DNA of 64,000 bases from Streptomyces sp. NBC_01262 (GTDB lineage Bacteria; Actinomycetota; Actinomycetes; Streptomycetales; Streptomycetaceae), in contig NZ_CP108462.1 in assembly GCF_036226365.1 (NCBI RefSeq), positions 1,240,001 to 1,304,000 of the forward strand, read 5' to 3'. Each line of letters opens with the position of its first letter. The first letter of the stretch is position 1. The notes beneath the pieces are model-generated. The model was not told the origin of the DNA, did no database searches, and saw nothing but the letters and a program-made list of their open reading frames with translations. A program made the translations under genes and the position numbers. Below are positions 17,517-26,970 of this stretch, one piece after another.

Positions 17517-18782
17517 ATGAACAGACCCACCCTCCCCGGCAACCGGCGGTACCCCCGGCGGCTGATCGCCGTGTCACTGTCCGTTGTGGCAGCCGCGGGC
17601 GGCATCGCCTCGTGCAGCTCCTCCCCCTCGAGCAGCTCTTCCGCCGGCGGCGGGACCTACACCGTCTGGGACCCCTACCCGCAGTTCGACAAGACCTCGG
17701 ACTGGGCGAAGCTGATCGACAGCTGCGGCAGCAAGGCCGGGGTCACGATCAAGCGGACCGCGTTCGACACGTCCGATCTGACGAACAAGGAACTGCTCGC
17801 CGCCCAGCAGGGCAACTCCCCGGACGTACTGATCGTCGACAATCCGGTGGTCTCCACCCTGGCGGAGGCCGGGGTGCTCACCACCACGGCGGAGAACAAG
17901 CTCGACACCTCGTCGGTGGAGCCCAACCTGCTCGCCGCCGGCACCACCTCCGGCAAGGTCTACGGGACGCCGATCGGCGCCAACACCCTCGCGCTGTACT
18001 ACAACAAGCAGGTCCTGACGAAGGCCGGCGTCGACATCGCCTCCGTCAAGGACTGGGACTCCCTCACCGCGGCCCTGGCCAAGGTCAGGAAGGCGGGCAA
18101 GAAAGGCATCACCTTCTCGGCGATCGGCACCGAGGAGGGCAGCTTCCAGTTCCTGCCCTGGTTCTGGGGCTCCGGCGCCCAGCTCACCGATCTCGGCTCC
18201 TCCGACGCCGCTTCCGCGCTGTCGCTGTGGACCGGCTGGGTCAAGAAGGGGTACGCCCCGAACTCGGTGATCAACAACACCCAGACCACCAGCTGGCAGG
18301 AGTTCGCCACCGGTGACTTCGCCTTCGCCGAGAACGGCACCTGGCAGCTCGCCAACGCCGAGAAGGCCGGCTTCGAGTACGGCGTCCTCCCGATCCCCGC
18401 GGCCTCCGGCGGCAACGCCGCAGCCCCGACCGGCGGAGAGTTCGTCACCGTACCCGTTCAGAAGGACGACGCGCGGTACGCCACGTCGGACAAGCTCGTG
18501 ACCTGCCTGACCAGCGCCAAGAACTCCCTCAACACCGACACCACGCTGTCCTACATCGCGCCCACCAGCGAGGTCCAGGACCAGCAGATCGCCGCCAACC
18601 CCGCGCTGAAGGCCTGGGTCGAAGCGGTCAAGGCCGCCAAGGGACGCACCAGCGACAACCTCGGCACCAAGTACCCCAAGATCTCCGAGCAGTTGTGGGG
18701 CGCCGTCCAGTCCTCGCTGACCGGCTCCAAGACCCCCGAAGCCGCGCTGTCGGCAGCCCAGTCCGCCGCGTCCGGCAACTAG
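17517..18782 (+). CDS. sugar ABC transporter substrate-binding lipoprotein
   Basis: 421 residues from ATG 17517 (AGAAGGGA upstream). A lipoprotein signal ends in GGIASC, so the mature protein is anchored outside the membrane at Cys. The rest is a family 1 solute-binding protein (MalE-like): VWDPYPQFDKTSDW, SPDVLIVDNP, PIGANTLALYYNK and WQEFATGDFAF. It is the first gene of the plus-strand operon directly behind the tandem LacI operators. Substrate is probably an oligosaccharide released by the adjacent hydrolases. Confidence 0.93.
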   Translation: MNRPTLPGNRRYPRRLIAVSLSVVAAAGGIASCSSSPSSSSSAGGGTYTVWDPYPQFDKTSDWAKLIDSCGSKAGVTIKRTAFDTSDLTNKELLAAQQGNSPDVLIVDNPVVSTLAEAGVLTTTAENKLDTSSVEPNLLAAGTTSGKVYGTPIGANTLALYYNKQVLTKAGVDIASVKDWDSLTAALAKVRKAGKKGITFSAIGTEEGSFQFLPWFWGSGAQLTDLGSSDAASALSLWTGWVKKGYAPNSVINNTQTTSWQEFATGDFAFAENGTWQLANAEKAGFEYGVLPIPAASGGNAAAPTGGEFVTVPVQKDDARYATSDKLVTCLTSAKNSLNTDTTLSYIAPTSEVQDQQIAANPALKAWVEAVKAAKGRTSDNLGTKYPKISEQLWGAVQSSLTGSKTPEAALSAAQSAASGN

Positions 18783-18806
18783 CCCTAGCTGAGGACCGCA
18801 CCGCTG

Positions 18807-19799
18807 ATGAACGACACCGCACAGTTGCCGGAGGCAGGATCGGTGCGCGGCGGGGACGCAGCGGCTGCCACCGCCGCACCCCCGGCCCGCCCGGACGGCC
18901 GCCCGAAGCGGCGCAGACCCCGATCGCAGCAGTGGGCGGCCTGGGGCTTCCTCGCCCCGGTGGTGCTCTACCTGGCCGCCTTCTACGCCTACCCGCTCTA
19001 CCGGAACATCGACCTGAGCGTGCGCGACTACACGGTGCGCTCCTTCGTCCAGGGCGACGCACCCTTCACCGGCCTGGCCAACTACCGCAAGATCCTGGCC
19101 GATCCGACGTTCGCGCCGGCGCTGACCCACACCGTCGTCTTCACCGCCGCGTCACTGTTCTTCCAGTACGCCATCGGCCTGGGCCTGGCGGTCTTCTTCC
19201 ACCAGAACTTCCGGCTCTCGGCAACACTGCGCGGGCTGTTCCTGGTGCCATGGCTGCTGCCGCTGATCGTGTCCGGCTCCACCTGGGCCTGGATGCTCAA
19301 CAGCGACTCGGGCGTGGTCAACGCCGTACTGCACGGCATCGGCATCGCCCCGCAGAACTGGCTGACCTCCCCCACCTGGTCCCTGGCCTCGGTCATCGTG
19401 GCCAACATCTGGATCGGCGTCCCCTTCAACCTGGTGGTCCTCCATAGCGGGCTCCAGGCCGTCCCGCCCAGCCTCTACGAGGCCGCCGCCCTGGACGGGG
19501 CCGGTCCCTGGCAGCGCTTCCGGCTGATCACCTTCCCGCTGCTGCGCCCGGTCTCCGCGATCACCCTGCTGCTCGGACTGATCTACACGCTCAAGGTCCT
19601 CGACATCATCTGGATCATGACCAAGGGCGGTCCCGCGGGCTCCTCGACCACCCTCGCCACCTGGTCCTACCAGCTCGGCTTCGGCAATCTGCTGCCCTCC
19701 TTCGGCCCCGGCGCGGCCGTCGGCAACCTCCTCGTCCTCATCGCCCTGGCCTTCGGGCTGGTGTACATCCGCGTCCAGCGAAAGCAGCAGCACTCATGA
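18807..19799 (+). CDS. sugar ABC transporter permease, MalF type
   Basis: A 330-residue membrane protein with a hydrophilic N-terminal extension and six predicted helices. It carries the EAA loop EAAALDGAGPWQRFRLITFP that docks the ATPase. It starts 24 bp after the binding protein and overlaps the next permease by ATGA. No ATPase gene is present, as usual in Streptomyces, where a shared MsiK-type ATPase serves many sugar importers. Confidence 0.92.
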   Translation: MNDTAQLPEAGSVRGGDAAAATAAPPARPDGRPKRRRPRSQQWAAWGFLAPVVLYLAAFYAYPLYRNIDLSVRDYTVRSFVQGDAPFTGLANYRKILADPTFAPALTHTVVFTAASLFFQYAIGLGLAVFFHQNFRLSATLRGLFLVPWLLPLIVSGSTWAWMLNSDSGVVNAVLHGIGIAPQNWLTSPTWSLASVIVANIWIGVPFNLVVLHSGLQAVPPSLYEAAALDGAGPWQRFRLITFPLLRPVSAITLLLGLIYTLKVLDIIWIMTKGGPAGSSTTLATWSYQLGFGNLLPSFGPGAAVGNLLVLIALAFGLVYIRVQRKQQHS

Positions 19800-20626
19800 C
19801 CGCCACGAAGCCCACCGCGCGTTCCTGGTGGAAGACCCTGTTCGGGGTGCTGGTCACGGCCGTGATGCTCTTCCCCGTCTACTGGATGGTCAACGTCTCC
19901 TTCACCCGCGACCAGGACACCCGCAAATCGCCGCCGGACTGGTTCCCCCTGCACGGCACGACGGAGGGCTACCGCGCCGTCCTGCACGACCAACTGCCGT
20001 ACCTGGGCACGAGCCTGGTCATCGCCCTGGGCACGGTCGCGCTGACCGTGGCGCTGGCCGCCCCGGCCGGATACGCCCTGGCCAAGCTGCGCCCGTACGG
20101 CGGCGGCCTGCTCAGCTTTCTCCTGCTGGCCGCCCAGATGATCCCCGGGATCATCATGGCGATGGGCTTCTACGCCATCTACCTCAGCCTCGGCGTCCTG
20201 CAGACCGTCCCCGGGCTGATCCTCGCCGACTCCACGCTGGCGGTGCCGTTCGCGGTGCTGATCTTCACCGCGTTCATGTCCGGCATCCCCGGCGAGCTGC
20301 TCCAGGCGGCCACCATGGACGGGGCCGGCAACCTGCGCACATTCCGGTCCATCGTGCTGCCGATGAGCCGCAACTCCATCGTCACCGTCTCGCTGTTCGC
20401 CTTCCTGTGGTCGTGGTCCGACTTCGTCTTCGCCAGCACCCTGGACGGCGGCGGTGCCCATCAGCCGATCACGCTCGGCATCTACCACTACATCGGCAAC
20501 AACAACCAGCAGTGGAACGCGATCATGGCCACCGCCGTCATCGCCTCCCTGCCCGCCGCGCTGATCCTCGTCCTCGCGCAGCGCTACGTCGCCGCAGGCG
20601 TAACGACCGGAGCGGTCAAGGACTGA
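19796..20626 (+). CDS. sugar ABC transporter permease, MalG type
   Basis: A 276-residue membrane protein with six predicted helices and the EAA-type loop LLQAATMDGAGNLRTFRSIV, the partner of the preceding MalF-type permease. Its ATG overlaps the upstream stop by 4 nt. With the binding protein it forms an importer, the ATPase being supplied in trans. Confidence 0.92.
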   Translation: MTATKPTARSWWKTLFGVLVTAVMLFPVYWMVNVSFTRDQDTRKSPPDWFPLHGTTEGYRAVLHDQLPYLGTSLVIALGTVALTVALAAPAGYALAKLRPYGGGLLSFLLLAAQMIPGIIMAMGFYAIYLSLGVLQTVPGLILADSTLAVPFAVLIFTAFMSGIPGELLQAATMDGAGNLRTFRSIVLPMSRNSIVTVSLFAFLWSWSDFVFASTLDGGGAHQPITLGIYHYIGNNNQQWNAIMATAVIASLPAALILVLAQRYVAAGVTTGAVKD

Positions 20627-20673
20627 CCCCCGCTCCCGTCCCGCCCCTTCCTCCCTGAATCGAGTACGTATCG

Positions 20674-22449
20674 ATGCCCCCCACCTCCGACGGCCCGGCC
20701 TTCGACATCCATGACATACCGTTCAGCCACTTCGGGTCCTGGTTCGGCATCTCCCCGGTCATCGCCCAGCACGCCAGAGCGGACGATCTGCACCTGGTCT
20801 CCCACCAGACCGGCCTGCACCCCGTCCTGCGACTGACCCCCGTCACGCCCGGCGGCGGACAGCGGGCCGACACCCGCTGGAGCGCCGGTCCCGCACGACT
20901 CGCGTGGACCGGAGCGAACGCTGCGAGCGCGATCGAGGCCGTCTACGAAACCCCCGACACCCTGCGGTTGCGCGGCACCGGCCTGGACCTGTCCATCACC
21001 CCCGCGGACCCCACCCTGACCCCGTTCACCGGCTGCTACTTCTTCCAGGACCCCGTCGACGGCTCCCATGTCTTCACCTCCTACGAGACCGGACGCCGCT
21101 ACCGCGTGACCGTCCTGGCGGGAACGGCCACGGACGTCACCGGCGCCGAGGCCCTCGGCGGCTCGCCCCGAGTGCTGACCCTGACCAGTGACGACACGAC
21201 GCCCTGGGAGGCGGCCGTCGAGGAACTGGACAGCGCCCGGCCGCCGTACACGAGTGACGTGTCCCACCCCGAGCTGGTCCACCGGGCCCAAACGGCCTTC
21301 CGGGCCTTCGCCGACGCCGTCGCCCCCTGGCGGTCGGAGCGGACCCCGGCCGCCGAACTGGCAGCGTACGTCCTGTGGTCGGCGACGGTCCGGCCCGCCG
21401 GGTTCCTGCGGCGCCCCGCCGTGCTGATGTCCAAGCACTGGATGGACAAGGTCTGGAGCTGGGACCACTGCTTCAACGCCCTCGCCCTGGCCCCCGGTGC
21501 CCCGGACCTGGCCTGGGACCAGTTCCAGCTGCCCTTCGACCACCAGGACGAGAGCGGCGCGCTGCCCGACTCCGTAGCCCACTCCGAGGTGCTCTACAAC
21601 TTCGTCAAACCGCCCATCCACGGCTGGGCCCTACGCCGCCTCCGGCAGTTCCTCGGCCGCCCGCTGGAATCCCGCGAACTCGAACAGGCCTACCGGCGGC
21701 TGACCCTGTGGACGGACTTCTGGCTCACCGCCCGCCGCGTCCCCGGCAGTGCCCTGCCCCACTACCACCACGGCAACGACAGCGGCTGGGACAACGCCAC
21801 CACCTTCGACCCCGCACGCGTCGCCGTCACCGCCGACCTCGCCTCGGTGCTCATCCTCCAACTCGACGAACTCGCCCGCCTGGCCGCCGAGCTGGGCCTG
21901 CCACAGGACGCCCGCCGCCACACCGAAACCGCCGACGCCATCCAGGACGCCCTGCTGCGCGAGCTGTGGAACGGCGAGCGCTTCCTGAGCCGCCCGGCGC
22001 ACGGCGGCCCCCTCGCCGCAAGCGCCGGCCTGCTGGACCTGATGCCCATCGTGCTGGGCGACCGCCTGCCCCCACAGGTCAGCGACCGTCTGGCCGCACG
22101 GATCGAAGCACACCTCACCCCGCACGGCCTGGCGACCGAACACCCCGACTCGCCCGCCTACGAACCCGACGGGTACTGGCGCGGCCCCATCTGGGCCCCC
22201 GCCACCGTGCTCATCGAGGACGGCCTGCGCCGGGCCGGGCACGTCCGGCTCGCCGACGAGATCAGTGCCCGCTTCCGCGCGATGTGCGAGACCTCCGGCT
22301 TCGCCGAGAACTTCGACGCACTCACCGGCCAGGGCCTGCGCGACCGCGCCTACACCTGGACCGCCAGCAGCTACCTCCTGCTCGCCCACGACCACCTCGG
22401 CCGCATGGAGGCCGACCCGGCCACCGCCACGGTCCGCACCCACGCCTGA
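20674..22449 (+). CDS. GH63-like / MGH1-type (alpha/alpha)6 glycoside hydrolase
   Basis: A 591-residue protein without signal peptide. An N-terminal beta domain (to about residue 190) precedes an (alpha/alpha)6 barrel with SKHWMDKVWSWDHCFNALAL at about 255-274, FDHQDESGALPDS, HGNDSGWDNATTFD and GYWRGPIWAPATVL, motifs of GH63 and mannosylglycerate-hydrolase-like alpha-glycosidases; the Asp of ESGALPDS is the likely general acid. It sits 47 bp after the importer permease, so it probably cleaves imported alpha-linked oligosaccharides together with the GH31 enzyme. Exact substrate cannot be read from sequence. Confidence 0.82.
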   Translation: MPPTSDGPAFDIHDIPFSHFGSWFGISPVIAQHARADDLHLVSHQTGLHPVLRLTPVTPGGGQRADTRWSAGPARLAWTGANAASAIEAVYETPDTLRLRGTGLDLSITPADPTLTPFTGCYFFQDPVDGSHVFTSYETGRRYRVTVLAGTATDVTGAEALGGSPRVLTLTSDDTTPWEAAVEELDSARPPYTSDVSHPELVHRAQTAFRAFADAVAPWRSERTPAAELAAYVLWSATVRPAGFLRRPAVLMSKHWMDKVWSWDHCFNALALAPGAPDLAWDQFQLPFDHQDESGALPDSVAHSEVLYNFVKPPIHGWALRRLRQFLGRPLESRELEQAYRRLTLWTDFWLTARRVPGSALPHYHHGNDSGWDNATTFDPARVAVTADLASVLILQLDELARLAAELGLPQDARRHTETADAIQDALLRELWNGERFLSRPAHGGPLAASAGLLDLMPIVLGDRLPPQVSDRLAARIEAHLTPHGLATEHPDSPAYEPDGYWRGPIWAPATVLIEDGLRRAGHVRLADEISARFRAMCETSGFAENFDALTGQGLRDRAYTWTASSYLLLAHDHLGRMEADPATATVRTHA

Positions 22450-22481
22450 CCCAACCCGCATCCCCGAAGGGACTGAAGCAC

Positions 22482-25400
22482 ATGCCAGGAATCGGGCAAA
22501 GGCGCTCGACCGCGAGACGTCTTCTGCACGGCGTCACCAAAGCACTGCTCGCGCTCACTGTCATAGCGGGCGTAACCACCATGGCGACGCCGGCCGCCTC
22601 CGCCGCCACCCCCACCCTCACCGTCGACCTGGGCACCAGCACCGGGGCCTTCCGGGGCGGTGCCTCCGGAGCGCTGTACGGCCTGTACGGACCGCAGGTG
22701 CCGACCAACAACCTCATCGAGGGCATGGGGCTGAAGACCACCAACACCAAGTACCAGGACGGACAGCAGCACCCCGGCTCGGACGCCCTGGAAATCGCCA
22801 AGCCCTTCGTCGACAGCGGCGGCGGGGACATCTTCATCTACATGACGGACGTCTACCGCGCCGGCTACGAACGCACCAGCTACTCGGCCTACCAGGCGAC
22901 CATGAAGACCCAGGTCGAACAGGCGATGGCCAGCCCCTACGCGAGCCACATCGTCTTCATCCCGTACAACGAGCCCGACCTGAACTGGTTCAGCGGCATG
23001 CGCACCAGTTCGACGGCACTGGCCGCCTTCAACGCCGAGTGGCTGCAGACCTACAACTTCATCAAGGCCATCTGGCCCGCCGCGCGGCTGGCCGGGCCGA
23101 ACGTCTCCAGCTACACCACCTCCGCCCTCAGCGGCTTCCTCACCTACTGCAAGGCCAACAACTGCCTGCCCGACGTGGTGACGTGGCACACCCTGGGCAG
23201 CCCGGCGGACGTGCGCAGCACTGTCGACGCCTACCGCACGGCGGAGACCGCCGCGGGGATCACCTCCCCGATCACCGTCAACCTCAATGAGTACGCCCAC
23301 CGCTACCACCTCACCGACCCCGGTCAGATGGTGCAGTGGATCTCGGCCCTGGAGGACGAGAAGGTCGACGGCAACCTGCCGTACTGGAACATCAACGGCA
23401 ACCTCGGCGACTCCGCCGCCGCCCAGAACACCCCCAACGCCCAGTGGTGGCTCTACAACTGGTACAGCGCCATGAGCGGCAACACCGTCAAGGTCACCGG
23501 GGCCGCGAGCAACGCCGCGTACACCCTCCAGGGTCTGGCGAGCCTGGACACGGCCAAGAAGCAGGCCCGGGTGATCCTCGCCGGAGGCGGCACCAGCGGC
23601 GCCTCCAACACGGTCATCCAGAACATCAGCTCCTCGGTCTTCGGCAGCACCGTGCACGTGAGCGTCTTCCAGGACCGCTACAGCGGCTACATCGGCGCGG
23701 CGGCCACCCCGACCCGGCTCTCCGACGCCGACGTCACCGTCGCCTCCGACGGATCGATCACCCTCCCCATCACCCTGGACGCCATGTCCGCGTACGGGGT
23801 CATCGTCTCCCCGGGCGGTACCGGCAGCACCACCGCCTCCGACAGCACCTGGTCGGCCACGTACGAGGCCGAGAACGCCACTCTCAGCGGCAGCGGATAC
23901 AACATCAACACCGAGGGCACCACCAGCAACGTCGGCAAGTTCGCCACCTCCGGCACCAAGGACGTCGGCGGGCTGCGCACCGGCTCCACCACCGTCATCT
24001 CCTTCCCCGTCACCGTCCCCACCACCGGCGACTACAACCTGTCGGTGTTCGGCAACAGTTACGCCAAGGACGCCGACGTCAAGGGCCCGACGAACGTGTA
24101 CATGCGCGTCGACGGCGGCGCCTCGACCGAGGTCGACATCCCCGTGGGCTTCCAGTGGGTGGTGTGGGGCCACAGCGACACCACCGTGCACCTCACCTCC
24201 GGCAGCCACTCCATCACTCTGGCCACCACCGGCGACAACAGCGCGGCCACCGTCGGCGACGCCATCATCGACAAGATCGACCTCCAGTACCAGGACTCCA
24301 CCGTCCAGGGCAGCACGCTCTACGAGGCCGAACAGGCCGCCCTGTCCGACAGCGCCACCGCCATCTACACCTCCCAGGGCCAGTCCGGAGCCGGCGCGGC
24401 GAACCTCACCACCGGCAAGTCCGCCACGTTCTGGGTCTACTCCGCCCGCGACGGATACGCGGACCTGTCCTCCCGCTACCGCAACACCGGCCAGGCCGCC
24501 CTCACCGTCAACGGAGCAACCGCCAACGACCAGACCCTGGCCGGCGCGACCCCCGACGCCTGGTCCACCGCCACCAACCGCGTCTACCTCGCCTCCGGCA
24601 TCAACAAGATCAAGGTGACCGGCACCAGCGGCACCCTGGCCCTGGACGACCTGGCCGTCACCCCGTTCAGCGCGACCGACGCCGTCACCACCGGCAACGT
24701 CGTCACCTACCAGGCCGAGAACGGCACCCTCACCGGCACGGCGGCCGCCGACACCACCTACAGCCAGGCCAACGGCGGCGTCGTCACCGGCATCGGCAAC
24801 GGCACCGCCAACTCCCTCACCCTCAGCGTCAACGCGCCCTCGGCCGGCACCTACGCCATGACCATGCGCTACGCCAACGCCGAGGAGCTGCCCTCCAACC
24901 ACTACAACCCCGACCTGTACGCCGAGCACGCCGACGTCAGCGTCAACGGCGGCGACGCCACCCGCGTCAACTTCGCCAGCACCCTGCACTGGAACCAGTT
25001 CAACAACTACACCGTCCCCGTCACCCTCACCGCGGGCACCAACACGGTGAAGTTCACCGCCTCACAGCTCTACAACTACGACGGCACCACCATCGGGCTG
25101 GTCTACTCCGGCGGCGGCACCGACATCGGACAGCCCATGCGCTCCAGCTCCGCACCCCACCTGGACCAGGTCTCCTTCGCGCCGGCGAGCCTGCACATCG
25201 GCGCCTCGACCGGCTTCTCCTCCACCGCCGTCGCCCAGCACAGCTCGCTCTGCCTCGAAGACCCCGGCCAGTCCACCGCCGACGGTACCCAGTACCAACA
25301 GAACACCTGCGGAAGCGGCCAGGGACAGCGCTTCGACTTCCACCCCGTCAGCGGCGCGACCGACACCTACACCGTCGTCAACCACTACAGCGGCAAGTGC

Positions 25401-25673
25401 CTGGACGTCTCCGCCTTGTCGACGGCCAACGGCGCCGCCGTCCAGCAGTGGACCTGCCACGGCGGCACCAACCAGCGCTTCGCCCTCCGCGCGGTGACCG
25501 CACTCGGCAACAGCCACGACTACCAGCTCGTCGCCGCGCACAGCGGCAAGTGCGTAGACGTCAGCAACATCTCCACCACGGCCGGCGCACTCGTCCACCA
25601 ATGGACCTGTGACGCGACCAGCGCCCTGACCACCAAGAAGAACCAGATCTGGCGGCTCGCCGGGAAGGACTGA
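22482..25673 (+). CDS. large secreted clan GH-A-like glycoside hydrolase with three CBMs and a ricin-B domain
   Basis: 1063 residues from ATG 22482 (GAAGGGA upstream). Signal peptide 1-41 ends PAASA-ATP. Residues 43-450 look like a TIM-barrel clan GH-A enzyme: PYNEPDLNW gives acid/base Glu164 and VNLNEYAHRY gives nucleophile Glu270, with a trailing beta domain. Three CBM6/35-like beta-sandwich repeats begin near 461 (YEAENATLSG), 612 (YEAEQAAL) and 741 (YQAENGTLTG). Residues about 910-1060 are a ricin-B/CBM13 trefoil with repeated SGKCLDV and QQWTC motifs. It would release oligosaccharides for the importer encoded upstream. I do not recognise the exact GH family. Confidence 0.85.
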   Translation: MPGIGQRRSTARRLLHGVTKALLALTVIAGVTTMATPAASAATPTLTVDLGTSTGAFRGGASGALYGLYGPQVPTNNLIEGMGLKTTNTKYQDGQQHPGSDALEIAKPFVDSGGGDIFIYMTDVYRAGYERTSYSAYQATMKTQVEQAMASPYASHIVFIPYNEPDLNWFSGMRTSSTALAAFNAEWLQTYNFIKAIWPAARLAGPNVSSYTTSALSGFLTYCKANNCLPDVVTWHTLGSPADVRSTVDAYRTAETAAGITSPITVNLNEYAHRYHLTDPGQMVQWISALEDEKVDGNLPYWNINGNLGDSAAAQNTPNAQWWLYNWYSAMSGNTVKVTGAASNAAYTLQGLASLDTAKKQARVILAGGGTSGASNTVIQNISSSVFGSTVHVSVFQDRYSGYIGAAATPTRLSDADVTVASDGSITLPITLDAMSAYGVIVSPGGTGSTTASDSTWSATYEAENATLSGSGYNINTEGTTSNVGKFATSGTKDVGGLRTGSTTVISFPVTVPTTGDYNLSVFGNSYAKDADVKGPTNVYMRVDGGASTEVDIPVGFQWVVWGHSDTTVHLTSGSHSITLATTGDNSAATVGDAIIDKIDLQYQDSTVQGSTLYEAEQAALSDSATAIYTSQGQSGAGAANLTTGKSATFWVYSARDGYADLSSRYRNTGQAALTVNGATANDQTLAGATPDAWSTATNRVYLASGINKIKVTGTSGTLALDDLAVTPFSATDAVTTGNVVTYQAENGTLTGTAAADTTYSQANGGVVTGIGNGTANSLTLSVNAPSAGTYAMTMRYANAEELPSNHYNPDLYAEHADVSVNGGDATRVNFASTLHWNQFNNYTVPVTLTAGTNTVKFTASQLYNYDGTTIGLVYSGGGTDIGQPMRSSSAPHLDQVSFAPASLHIGASTGFSSTAVAQHSSLCLEDPGQSTADGTQYQQNTCGSGQGQRFDFHPVSGATDTYTVVNHYSGKCLDVSALSTANGAAVQQWTCHGGTNQRFALRAVTALGNSHDYQLVAAHSGKCVDVSNISTTAGALVHQWTCDATSALTTKKNQIWRLAGKD

Positions 25674-25684
25674 ACTACAGCCCG

Positions 25685-25718
25685 CATCGGCCCGTCGGCA
25701 CAACCCGACGGGCCGATG
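25685..25718. terminator. bidirectional terminator, perfect 14-bp stem
   Basis: Arms 25685-25698 and 25705-25718 (CATCGGCCCGTCGG and its complement) enclose a 6-nt loop. It lies between the secreted hydrolase (+) and the tautomerase (-) genes and should end both transcripts. Confidence 0.85.
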
Positions 25719-25725
25719 GCGCGTC

Positions 25726-26202
25726 TCAGGCGCCGAGGGCGGCGCGGATCGCCTTGGCCTTGTCGTCGGTGAAGACGCCGCTGTCGAGCAGGGACAGAAC
25801 GGACAGAACGCCGCCGCTGGAGCCCCAGCTGCCCTCGTCGATGACTCGGAAGTTCACCCACCAGGTCGGGGACGGTGCGCCGGCCCCGGTGGCCTCGGCC
25901 AGCGCGGCCAGGATGCGCTCGATCACTTCCGCGCGCACCTCGCGGCGCCAGTCGCCGTCCATGACCGCGACATCGATGACCATGACGTCCGGATCGGGCC
26001 CGGCATCCGTGAGCAGGATGCCGCCGATGGCCATCATGTCCGGCTCGTACTCGGCGAAGTGGACCTGGAAGCCGACCCGCGCCGCGGCGGCGAACTGCCC
26101 TACCTCCGGGAGCAGCACGGCGTCGGTCAGGGTTCGGGCCAGGGTCCGGCGCTGCTCCAGGTTCAGGCGGTCCTTGGGCGTCTTCACGGTGATGACGGTC
26201 AC
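25726..26202 (-). CDS. tautomerase-superfamily-like protein lacking Pro-1
   Basis: 158 residues, two beta-alpha-beta halves: an N-terminal half MTVITVKTPKDRLNLEQRR and a second half with WWVNFRVIDEGSWGSSGG. It resembles 4-oxalocrotonate tautomerase relatives, but the residue after Met is Thr rather than the catalytic Pro, so classical tautomerase chemistry is doubtful. Last gene of a four-gene minus-strand operon whose first gene encodes a second member that keeps Pro. Substrate unknown. Confidence 0.72.
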   Translation of the reverse strand: MTVITVKTPKDRLNLEQRRTLARTLTDAVLLPEVGQFAAAARVGFQVHFAEYEPDMMAIGGILLTDAGPDPDVMVIDVAVMDGDWRREVRAEVIERILAALAEATGAGAPSPTWWVNFRVIDEGSWGSSGGVLSVLSLLDSGVFTDDKAKAIRAALGA

Positions 26203-26224
26203 GACAACTCCTATGAGGATCGTT

Positions 26225-26908
26225 CTAGCCGGGCTGGGGAAGGTGCGGGAACAAGGTCCGGGTGCGGTGGGGGTCGGGTGTGACGAAGGTGCCGTCGGCC
26301 TCGACGAGGAGCCGATCGGGCTCGGCCTCGGTGGCGATGGATCCGTGGACGACGATCTTGCGGTCTTCGGTCCGGGTGATGCGGGCGCGGACGCGGACCG
26401 GTGTGCCGAGCGCGAGTGGCCGCAGGTAGCGGATGGTGAGCGCCACGGTCATGGAGGGCTGTCCGGCATGCAGGCAGGCCTGGCCCATGACCTCGTCGAG
26501 CAGCATGGCGCTCATGCCGCCGTGCGCGTAGCCCGGCGGGCCTTCATGGAGGGGGCCGAGGGCGCAGTGGCCGGTGACCGTGGTGGCGGTGGTCTCGATG
26601 CGCATGGGCGGCGCGAGAGGGTTGCCCGCGCCGACGACCGGGTTGTAGAAGCGCAGCCCGGCGGCGAATTCGTCCACGTCGGGGACGACAGCCCGGGGGC
26701 GGCGCGGCCCGGCGAGCCGTTCGGCGAGGCGGCGGGCGGCGTCGGCGACCTGGTGCAGGGTCTCGCTGGGGGCGGTGGTGGTGACGCCGGCGTCGGCGAG
26801 GTCGCGCAGCTCGTGGCCGAGCGCGGTGACGGCGGTCCGTCGGCGATGCAGCTCCTCGCTCTCCAGGGGGGCGGACTGTCCGGCCTGTCCGGCCGTGGGT
26901 CGGATCAT
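26225..26908 (-). CDS. PaaI-type hotdog thioesterase
   Basis: A 227-residue protein with a helical N-terminal extension (about 1-90) and a C-terminal hotdog domain: GYAHGGMSAMLLDEVMGQAC and VALTIRYLRPLALGTPV. The HGG-x-DE motif is typical of the 4HBT/PaaI family, which hydrolyses acyl-CoA thioesters. It lies 22 bp before the distal tautomerase-like gene and 62 bp after the alcohol dehydrogenase, suggesting one operon for a small CoA- or aldehyde-linked catabolic route. Confidence 0.85.
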   Translation of the reverse strand: MIRPTAGQAGQSAPLESEELHRRRTAVTALGHELRDLADAGVTTTAPSETLHQVADAARRLAERLAGPRRPRAVVPDVDEFAAGLRFYNPVVGAGNPLAPPMRIETTATTVTGHCALGPLHEGPPGYAHGGMSAMLLDEVMGQACLHAGQPSMTVALTIRYLRPLALGTPVRVRARITRTEDRKIVVHGSIATEAEPDRLLVEADGTFVTPDPHRTRTLFPHLPQPG

Positions 26909-26970
26909 CGGGTTCTCGTTCGGTGCGGCCGGGATGCCACGGGCAGCGGCACGGTCGGCGGGGTTCGGTA

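Noticed and set aside
22371..24989. 872-codon open frame opposite the secreted multi-CBM hydrolase
   Set aside because: Low-complexity Gly/Val/Asp-rich translation, no start signal, and the plus-strand gene has strong motifs.
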